Of a DNA stretch of 20,249 bases, positions 15,316 through 20,249 are shown one piece after another. Where the stretch lies: NCBI GenBank assembly GCA_035542815.1, contig DATKKS010000012.1:1-20249 (forward strand), given 5' to 3'. Below the pieces are notes generated by a model that did not search any database, had not been told where the DNA came from, and saw only the letters and a program-made list of their open reading frames with translations. The first letter of the stretch is position 1. The number at the start of each line of letters is the position of its first letter. The DNA is from JACRLI01 sp035542815. GTDB lineage: Bacteria > Eisenbacteria > RBG-16-71-46 > JACRLI01. A program made the position numbers and the translations under genes.

Positions 15316-15510
15316 TTATCGGCCGTCGAGGCGCGGAACGCCAACCCCCGCGGGCGGGCGGAGGTGCGCCGAGAGGCGACCCGCGATCGAGTCCGCGGTG
15401 GGCTGGCCCAGGATCGAGAGCCCCAGGCGGGACCGCTCCCCCGGCGCCAGCCGGCAGTGGAACTCCTGGCGTGGCTCGGGCCCCAGGGTCCAGCCCTGGA
15501 CGGCTCTGAC
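15316..15510 (-). pseudogene. Orphan C-terminal coding fragment, family unknown
   Basis: A minus-strand frame ending with TAA at 15316-15318 reads VRAVQGWTLGPEPRQEF...RSRLGLSILGQPTADSIAG... for about 64 codons. Nearly every third position is G or C and amino-acid composition is natural, both hallmarks of real coding sequence here. It has no start codon, and upstream it runs into the cupredoxin remnant in the same frame only by chance. I read it as the 3' end of a gene whose 5' part was lost. The patatin gene starts 21 bases later. I cannot assign a function. Confidence 0.5.
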
Positions 15511-15556
15511 GCGCCTTCGCCGGGCGCGGAGCCGCGGTCTGGGTCGGCGTCGGAGG

Positions 15557-15833
15557 ACCGTAGAGCCTCCGCAACCGCCCCCACCTGGTGGTCTCCACCG
15601 GCGTGGGGTTCTTCACCGTGATGCTGCCGGTCATGAGCATGGGGTGGTTGCTGCAGTGGTGGTATGCAGGAAGTCGCCGGTGTTGGTCCACCAGACCGAG
15701 TTCCCGGCGGAGATGGTCAGGTTCCGCGGGGTGAACGAGAAGTCCGCGATGGTCACGTTCCAGACGACGGCGGAGGCGGTCGGGGCCCAGAGCAGAATCA
15801 GGGGCCGACGAGAATGGCGGAGCACTGCCGCAT
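15557..15833 (-). pseudogene. Cupredoxin (plastocyanin-like) pseudogene with C-terminal WGRLRRLYG motif
   Basis: An ATG at 15833 with Shine-Dalgarno GGAGGA opens a signal peptide (MRQCSAILVG, then LILLWAPTASA) that is continuous only if one C is restored in the C-run at 15801-15804. The mature part reads VWNVTIADFSFTPRNLTIS...VWWTNTGDFLHT, a cupredoxin with the first copper His. It then jumps frame at about 15653-15667 directly to YHHCSNHPMLMTGSITV, holding the Cys, His and Met ligands; the strand-rich segment normally between (about 30 residues) is missing. A short tail ends TTRWGRLRRLYG without a stop codon. One frameshift plus a frame-changing deletion make this a pseudogene of a periplasmic or surface copper protein. 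Confidence 0.75.
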
Positions 15834-15947
15834 GAGTTCCTCCCGGCCGGGCTCGGCCCACTCGATGTGGGGAGACCGACATCAAGACTGGCGGCCACGC
15901 ACGGTCTTTTCGGCTGAAGTTGGCGGCCGGTTCGGAGGGGGGGCCGG

Positions 15948-15959
15948 CCCGCCGGCGGG
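15948..15959. repeat. Overlapping GC palindromes
   Basis: CCCGCCGGCGGG (15948-15959) and GGGCCGGCCC (15941-15950) are perfect palindromes that overlap. They lie about 90 bases past the stop of the small lipoprotein gene and may end its transcript. Little else is seen between 15834 and 16050. Confidence 0.35.
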
Positions 15960-16050
15960 CGCGGAGGACCCAAGAGCGCCTCGGCTAAACCTCGGATTCA
16001 GCCGCGGCGCGAGGGATGCCGCCGGAATGCGGGAACGGCGGGCCGGGGTG

Positions 16051-16500
16051 CTAGCGCGTGAAAGTCAGGTTCCAGGTGGCGGGCTCGCCCACCCCGTCGG
16101 TGTTGAAATCGTACTCCGCGCTCGCGCCGGTCAGGCGCAGGCTGTTGTTGGACAGCACCACGCTCCAGGTCCACGACCAGGCGGAGCCGGTGGGGGTCAC
16201 CTGGATGACGTCGCGGGTCAGCACATAGGTGCCGTGGGTCGTGGTAGGGGTGCCGCCCCCGGCCGGGGTGCAGGCATAGGTGAAGGAGTTGTCAGCCCCG
16301 AGCACCATGGTGGCGGTGGCCCCGCCGGCGATCAGGTCCACCGTCCCCAGGCCGCCGGTGCTGACGTACTCCACCTTGGTGGCGTTCCAGCTTCCCGTGA
16401 TCTGCGTCTGCTTCGGCGCCGTGGCCTCGCTGCCGCCGCACGACACGCCCGCCGCCGCCACCAGGCACAGGGCCGCCGCCAGCCACCACTTCACAGTCAT
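16051..16500 (-). CDS. Small lipocalin-like lipoprotein
   Basis: The 149-residue protein has a signal sequence ending GVSC (Cys21), followed by GGSEATAP, a plausible lipidation site and linker; the -3 residue is Gly, so the lipobox is weak. The body (ITGSWNATKVEYVS, then alternating strands ending with EPATWNLTFTR) resembles small lipocalin-like/DUF5004-type beta-barrel lipoproteins. Of two in-frame ATGs, 16500 is chosen: the GGAGGAG touches the ATG at 16506 but lies six bases from 16500, and the STAS gene stop overlaps 16500 as ATGA. It is the second gene of a coupled pair and probably sits in a membrane facing the periplasm. Function unknown. Confidence 0.8.
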   Translation of the reverse strand: MTVKWWLAAALCLVAAAGVSCGGSEATAPKQTQITGSWNATKVEYVSTGGLGTVDLIAGGATATMVLGADNSFTYACTPAGGGTPTTTHGTYVLTRDVIQVTPTGSAWSWTWSVVLSNNSLRLTGASAEYDFNTDGVGEPATWNLTFTR

Positions 16501-16934
16501 GGGCATCTCCTCCCGGGTGGCTCGGGGCTCTGCAGGCCGGGGCGCCCCCCGGCCACCTGGCGATGGGACGCCAGCCACTCCTCGGCCGGCCGCATCTCCC
16601 GAAAGACGCGGGTCGCCCGGAAGTGGTCTTCCGCGAGGACCTCGTACATGCGCGCGATCCCGAACACCGCGTCGGAGGTGGCCACGATGGCGCACGCGCC
16701 GAAGTGCACGCGGTGGCTGACCAGGCCCATCTCGGAGCTCACGGACCGGAGCTGCCAGGTTTCCGGCAGCGAGGTCAGCTCGCTCAGGTCGAGCAGGACG
16801 TCGAGGGTGTCGGGACAATCGGGATCCGCCGCCAGGTCGGCGAAGTGCCGCATCACCTCGTCGAACCGGACGCGTCCGACACAGCGGGTCCGAACGATGC
16901 TGGCCGAGGGCTCAATCACGTAGGTCACGGGCAT
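16497..16934 (-). CDS. STAS/SpoIIAA-like cytoplasmic protein
   Basis: The 145-residue protein (start ATG 16934, Shine-Dalgarno GGAGGTG) has the layout of SpoIIAA-like/STAS-type proteins: a first strand pair (YVIEPSASIVRTRCVGRV), helix (FDEVMRHFADLAADP), DVLLDLSELT, and a later ATSDAVFGIARMYEVLAED helix ending with MRPAEEWL. I know similar uncharacterised proteins in Myxobacteria and other high-GC groups; ligand and partner are unknown. There is no canonical phosphorylatable serine motif that I can point to, so a role as an anti-sigma antagonist for the SpoIIE-type phosphatase is speculative. Its stop overlaps the lipoprotein start (ATGA), giving translational coupling. Confidence 0.7.
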   Translation of the reverse strand: MPVTYVIEPSASIVRTRCVGRVRFDEVMRHFADLAADPDCPDTLDVLLDLSELTSLPETWQLRSVSSEMGLVSHRVHFGACAIVATSDAVFGIARMYEVLAEDHFRATRVFREMRPAEEWLASHRQVAGGRPGLQSPEPPGRRCP

Positions 16935-16986
16935 GGGGCACCTCCGCGCCTGCGGCGGCCGGGACTCCTCCCATGCCGTCGCGGGC

Positions 16987-17015
16987 ACCCTATGCCTCAA
17001 CCCAGACCGCGTCAA
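16987..17015 (-). promoter_or_regulatory. Candidate sigma70 promoter of the STAS-lipoprotein pair
   Basis: On the minus strand TTGACG (17010-17015) is followed by a 17-base spacer and TAGGGT (16987-16992), which keeps the key first, second and last bases of the -10 element. The start of transcription would fall near 16980, about 45 bases before the ATG at 16934. Confidence 0.5.
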
Positions 17016-17126
17016 GGCGCCGGACCGGCGGGCCGGGCCTCCCTCCGCGAGCACCGCGGGCGCGGGTCGGCCTCCGGTGCGACCGCGCCGGACTCGACGC
17101 CCGGGATGCGTTCGTGTTCCACTAGC

Positions 17127-17138
17127 GGGGAATTCCCC
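17127..17138. promoter_or_regulatory. Operator-like palindrome upstream of gapN
   Basis: GGGGAATTCCCC is a perfect 12-bp palindrome about 90 bases before the gapN ATG, in the 292-base region between the divergent STAS and gapN genes. Position suggests a regulator site; no protein can be named. Confidence 0.35.
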
Positions 17139-17147
17139 CCACCCGGT

Positions 17148-17171
17148 CCCGGCACCGGGGGCGGTGCCGGG
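17148..17171 (+). promoter_or_regulatory. Leader hairpin upstream of gapN
   Basis: CCCGGCACC (17148-17156) and GGTGCCGGG (17163-17171) pair perfectly around the loop GGGGGC. The hairpin lies 55 bases before the gapN ATG, so it is probably in the transcript leader, where it could affect elongation, stability or translation. Confidence 0.45.
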
Positions 17172-17226
17172 CGGCGGAGCCGGCGACGGGGTGCCCCCGA
17201 ACCCGGAGAAAGGGCAGGCACAGACC

Positions 17227-18843
17227 ATGGCGGAGATGACGGCGTTGGGGTTCCCGGGTCCGGAGGAGCTGCCCCCGGAGGCGAGCCTGCCCGGCCCGAT
17301 CCAGCAGCGCGAGTACCTGGTGAACGGGCGCATCCTCACCTGGGGCGGTCCGCTGCACGAGGTGGTCTCGCCGGTGTGGGCCGAGGGCCCGGCGGGGCCG
17401 GCGCCGCGGGTCATCGGCGGGGCCCCGCGGCTGGGCCCGGGCGAGGCCCGCGCGGCGCTGGACGCGGCAGTGGCGGCCTACGACGGCGGCCGGGGCGCCT
17501 GGCCCACGCTCCCGGTGGCCGCCCGGATCGCCCACGTGGAGGAGTTCGCGCGCCGCATGGTGGAGCGGCGCGGCGAGGTGGTGAGGCTCCTGATGTGGGA
17601 GATCGCCAAGTCCCGGGCGGACTCGGAGCGCGAGTTCGACCGGACGGTCGAGTACATCCGCGACACCCTGGAGGCCCTCAAGGACCTGGACCGCAGCGCC
17701 TCGCGCTTCCAGATCCAGCAGGGCACCATCGCCCAGATCCGGCGCGCCCCGCTCGGGGTGGTGCTGTGCATGGGCCCGTTCAACTACCCGCTGAACGAGA
17801 CCTTCACCACGCTCATCCCCGCGCTGGTGATGGGCAACTGCGTGGTGTTCAAGCCGCCCAAGCTGGGGGTGCTGCTGTTCGGACCGCTGCTGGAGGCGTT
17901 CCGCGCCGCGTTCCCGCCGGGGGTGGTGAACACCGTGTACGGTGACGGCCCGGTGGTGGCGGGCCCGCTGATGGCCTCCGGCCAGGTGGACGTGCTGGCG
18001 TTCATCGGGACCAGCCGGGTGGCCGACCTGCTCAAGAAGCAGCACCCGCGCCCGCACCGGCTGCGGTGCGTGCTGGGGCTGGACGCCAAGAACCCGGCCA
18101 TCATCCTGCCCCACGCGGACCTCGACCTGGCGGTGCGGGAGTGCCGGCTGGGCACCCTGTCCTTCAACGGCCAGCGCTGCACCGCCTTGAAGCTCCTGTT
18201 CGTGCACGTCTCGGTCGCGGAACGGTTCCTGGAGCGGTTCTCGGCGGCGGTGGACGCGCTCCGGCCGGGCATGCCGTGGGAGGCCGGGGTGGGCATCACC
18301 CCGCTGCCGGAGCCGGGGAAGCCGGAGCGCTTGCGGGAGCTGGTGGAGGATGCGGTGCGGCTCGGAGCGCGGGTGGTGAACCGCGGCGGGGCGGTCCGGG
18401 GCAGCTTCTACGCGCCGGCGGTGGTGTGCCCGGTGAGCCCCCGGGCGCGCCTCTACCACGAGGAGCAGTTCGGTCCGGTGGTGCCGGTGGTCCCGTTCGA
18501 GGACCTGGAGGTCCCGGTGCGCTACGTGGCGGAGTCGCCCTACGGCCAGCAGCTCAGCATCTTCGGCACCGATCCGGCGGACCTCGCGCGGCTGGTGGAT
18601 CCGCTGGTCAACCAGGTGTGCCGGGTCAACCTGAACAGCCAGTGCCAGCGGGGGCCGGACTCCTTCCCCTTCACCGGGCGCAAGGGCTCCGCCGAGGGCA
18701 CCCTGTCGGTGTCGGACGCGCTGCGCTGCTTCAGCATCCGCACGCTGGTGGCGGCCAAGGCCGAGCCCCTCAACCAGGCGATCCTGGCCGACATCGTGCG
18801 GGAGCGGCGGTCCAGCTTCCTGTCCACCGACTTCATCTTCTGA
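17227..18843 (+). CDS. gapN: GapN-type NADP-dependent glyceraldehyde-3-phosphate dehydrogenase (ALDH superfamily)
   Basis: The 538-residue aldehyde dehydrogenase oxidises an aldehyde, most likely glyceraldehyde 3-phosphate, directly to the acid without phosphate, giving NADPH. Supporting blocks are MGPFNYPLNETFTTLIPAL with the cofactor loop VVFKPPKLGVL, and NGQRCTALK carrying the catalytic Cys318, both typical of GapN-like members. The place of the general-base glutamate reads GLDAKNP with Asp286; in the relatives I recall this is usually Glu. The C-terminus (RRSSFLSTDFIF) is typical. ATG 17227 is the first start in frame after the leader hairpin; a purine-rich GGAGAAAGGG lies 12-21 bases upstream, rather far. 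A methyltransferase gene follows after 10 bases. The exact substrate is inferred. Confidence 0.87.
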   Translation: MAEMTALGFPGPEELPPEASLPGPIQQREYLVNGRILTWGGPLHEVVSPVWAEGPAGPAPRVIGGAPRLGPGEARAALDAAVAAYDGGRGAWPTLPVAARIAHVEEFARRMVERRGEVVRLLMWEIAKSRADSEREFDRTVEYIRDTLEALKDLDRSASRFQIQQGTIAQIRRAPLGVVLCMGPFNYPLNETFTTLIPALVMGNCVVFKPPKLGVLLFGPLLEAFRAAFPPGVVNTVYGDGPVVAGPLMASGQVDVLAFIGTSRVADLLKKQHPRPHRLRCVLGLDAKNPAIILPHADLDLAVRECRLGTLSFNGQRCTALKLLFVHVSVAERFLERFSAAVDALRPGMPWEAGVGITPLPEPGKPERLRELVEDAVRLGARVVNRGGAVRGSFYAPAVVCPVSPRARLYHEEQFGPVVPVVPFEDLEVPVRYVAESPYGQQLSIFGTDPADLARLVDPLVNQVCRVNLNSQCQRGPDSFPFTGRKGSAEGTLSVSDALRCFSIRTLVAAKAEPLNQAILADIVRERRSSFLSTDFIF

Positions 18844-18853
18844 CGGGGGCGAG

Positions 18854-19528
18854 ATGCCCGGATACTACGCCGACCGGCTGGCCGGGGAGCGGCTGCGCGA
18901 CTGCTACGCGCTGGCCCCCCCGCGCGTGCGGGCGTACCTGGAGGCCGAGATCGCCTTCGTGCTGGAGCGCATCACCCCGGAGATGCAGGTGCTGGAGCTG
19001 GGATGCGGCTACGGCCGGGTGCTGCGCCCGCTGGTGGCCGCCGCGCGCAGCGTCACCGGGATCGACACCTCGGAGCCGAGCCTCAGGCTGGCCCGCGAGC
19101 ACGTCGGGCCTGCCCCGGGCCTGCGGCTGGCGGCCATGGACGCCGCGGGGCTGGCGTTCCGGGACCGCAGCTTCGACCTCACCGCGTGCATCCAGAACGG
19201 GATCTCGGCCTTCGCGGTGGACCAGGAGCGGCTGCTGGCGGAGGCGGTGCGGGTCACCCGGGCGGGCGGCCGGGTGCTGTTCTCCAGCTACGCGGAGCGC
19301 TTCTGGGAGGACCGGCTGGCGTGGTTCGAGGCCCAGGCCGCGCACGGCCTCATCGGCCCCATCGACCGCGAGGCCACCGGCGACGGCGTGATCGTGTGCC
19401 GTGACGGCTTCCGGGCGACCACCGTGGACGCCGCCCGCTTCACCCTCTTGGCGGCACGGCTGGGCTTGGTTCCCCGCGTCCAGGAGGTGGCCGGGGCGAG
19501 CCTCTTTTGCGAGCTGGTGGTGCCCTGA
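18854..19528 (+). CDS. Class I SAM-dependent methyltransferase
   Basis: The 224-residue protein has a Rossmann-type methyltransferase fold: motif I LELGCGYGR (47-55), the acidic residue D71 that binds the SAM ribose, the AAMDAAGLAF segment, and a post-motif TRAGGRVLFSSY. It starts 10 bases after the gapN stop with GGGGGCGAG just upstream of the ATG, so the two are co-transcribed. The substrate is unknown; the operon link to a dehydrogenase is not informative enough. The family is certain, the role is not. Confidence 0.87.
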   Translation: MPGYYADRLAGERLRDCYALAPPRVRAYLEAEIAFVLERITPEMQVLELGCGYGRVLRPLVAAARSVTGIDTSEPSLRLAREHVGPAPGLRLAAMDAAGLAFRDRSFDLTACIQNGISAFAVDQERLLAEAVRVTRAGGRVLFSSYAERFWEDRLAWFEAQAAHGLIGPIDREATGDGVIVCRDGFRATTVDAARFTLLAARLGLVPRVQEVAGASLFCELVVP

Positions 19529-19533
19529 CGGGG

Positions 19534-19550
19534 CGGCGGTCCGGCCGCCG
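19534..19550. terminator. Hairpin between convergent genes
   Basis: CGGCGG (19534-19539) and CCGCCG (19545-19550) pair around a 5-base loop, 5 bases after the methyltransferase stop and 28 bases from the stop of the opposing PAP2 gene. The 49-base convergent gap fits a shared terminator. Confidence 0.45.
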
Positions 19551-19577
19551 GGCACCCGCGCGCTCTGGCTGCGCCGG

Positions 19578-20156
19578 CTAGGGACGCGGCGCGGCGCGCG
19601 CCCGCCCCAGGGCGGCCAGGCGCTCCCAGGCCAGGGCGCACAGCAGTCCCACGCCGATGCCGAGCAGCCAGCCCCACAATACGTCCAGCGGGCGGTGCAC
19701 CCCCACGTAGACCCGCGAGTAGCCCACCACCGCCGCCAGCAGCGCCGCGGGCCACGCGAGCCGCGAGCCGCGCGCGGCCAGCGCGGCCGTGAACGCCCCC
19801 AGGTTGACCGCGTGGGCCGAGGGGAATCCCAGCGAGTGGCGCAGCTCCACCAGCGCCCGCACCGGGAGGCCGGCGTCCGCCGGCCGCGCGCGGTGCACCC
19901 AGGGCTTGAGCCCTCGCGCGACCGCCAGGTCCGCGAGCGCCACCGCCAGCCAGGCCAGCACCCAGTTGGCGCGGGCCCGGCCGCGCAGCGCCAGCACCGG
20001 CAGGAGCGCCAGCGCGTAGAGCAGCGGGCGCACCCCGGAGGCGGCGGTGAGCGCGCGCATCAGCGCGTCCAGCCACGCGGCGTGCGCGTGGCCGTTGAGC
20101 AGCACGAACAGGCTGTCGTCCCAGGCGGGAAACGGGAAGCGGCTGACGGGGCTCAT
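19578..20156 (-). CDS. PAP2-family membrane lipid phosphatase
   Basis: The 192-residue integral membrane protein carries all three phosphatase motifs: KxxxxxxRP at 84-92, PSAH at 112-115, and SRVYVGVHRPLD at 147-158 with the catalytic His154. About five hydrophobic segments surround them. Relatives dephosphorylate undecaprenyl pyrophosphate, phosphatidic acid or phosphatidylglycerol phosphate. An undecaprenyl pyrophosphate role would recycle the carrier used in envelope synthesis, but this cannot be told from sequence. It starts at the ATG at 20156 and converges with the methyltransferase gene. Confidence 0.93.
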   Translation of the reverse strand: MSPVSRFPFPAWDDSLFVLLNGHAHAAWLDALMRALTAASGVRPLLYALALLPVLALRGRARANWVLAWLAVALADLAVARGLKPWVHRARPADAGLPVRALVELRHSLGFPSAHAVNLGAFTAALAARGSRLAWPAALLAAVVGYSRVYVGVHRPLDVLWGWLLGIGVGLLCALAWERLAALGRARAAPRP

Positions 20157-20249
20157 GGGCGGGCCGGGCAGGCGCCGGCGCGCGGCGCGCCCGCGCGCTC
20201 GCCCGCGCGCGTCGCCGGGGCGGGCGGGGGCGCGCCGGGGCCGGACGCG
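20157..20249. other. Extreme CpG-rich stretch at the window edge
   Basis: The last 93 bases are almost pure G/C with alternating CG/GC runs (such as GCGCGCGGCGCGCCCGCGCG). The promoter of the PAP2 gene would be expected here or beyond; none is visible. Confidence 0.5.

Noticed and set aside
18854..19528. Methyltransferase as part of a restriction-modification or rRNA methylation system
   Set aside because: No DNA- or RNA-methyltransferase catalytic motif (such as NPPY) or restriction gene is seen; only the generic SAM fold can be supported.
20157..20249. CpG-alternating tract as a functional Z-DNA element
   Set aside because: Such runs are expected by chance at this GC content and the stretch is cut by the window edge.

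Overview
The window is a very GC-rich (about 70% by eye) bacterial chromosome segment. Codon third positions in the real genes are almost all G or C. Lipoprotein and secretion signals, a surface amino-sugar operon, FG-GAP proteins and a C-terminal FlgD/T9SS-like sorting domain point to a diderm lineage. The mix of secreted proteins fits uncultivated groups such as Candidatus Eisenbacteria or neighbouring FCB-like phyla, but that placement is inference from style, not from a marker gene. No rRNA, tRNA, CRISPR array or insertion sequence was recognised.

Left part (1-4080): the 3' two-thirds of a ComM/YifB AAA+ helicase gene runs off the left edge on the + strand. It is followed by a minus-strand secreted-protein gene broken by two in-frame stops, a SpoIIE-type phosphatase with a four-helix membrane domain, and a small exported Trp-rich protein. 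Between these genes, two further degenerate pieces of the comM coding sequence lie on the + strand (about 1666-1718 and 3840-4040). comM therefore looks like a repeatedly rearranged or targeted locus.

Middle (4080-7532): a 1150-residue exported protein with 14 FG-GAP/VCBS calcium-binding repeats, an Ig-like domain and a C-terminal sorting-like domain. A gene-free stretch of about 400 bases follows.

Surface-sugar operon (13507 down to 7999, minus strand): a near-consensus sigma70 promoter drives a hexapeptide acyltransferase, an EmrE/ArnE-like small membrane protein, a Gfo/Idh/MocA oxidoreductase, a DegT-type PLP aminotransferase, a GT2 glycosyltransferase and a GT39 (ArnT/PMT-like) membrane glycosyltransferase. 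I read this as sugar-nucleotide synthesis, transfer to a polyprenyl-phosphate carrier, flipping, and transfer on the outer face. It resembles the Arn pathway in layout but is built for an N-acylated amino sugar. The last gene is fused at its 3' end, out of frame, to a DUF3052 gene that has lost its start.

Right part (13900-20156): a patatin-like lipase with a membrane domain inserted between its catalytic motifs; an orphan C-terminal coding fragment; a cupredoxin pseudogene; a STAS-like protein translationally coupled to a small lipoprotein; then a + strand pair of a GapN-type aldehyde dehydrogenase and a SAM methyltransferase, convergent with a PAP2 phosphatase. The two broken secreted genes (713-1546 and 15557-15833) share a short C-terminal motif of the form T-x-W-G-R-L-[KR]-x-L-Y that may be a lineage-specific sorting tag.
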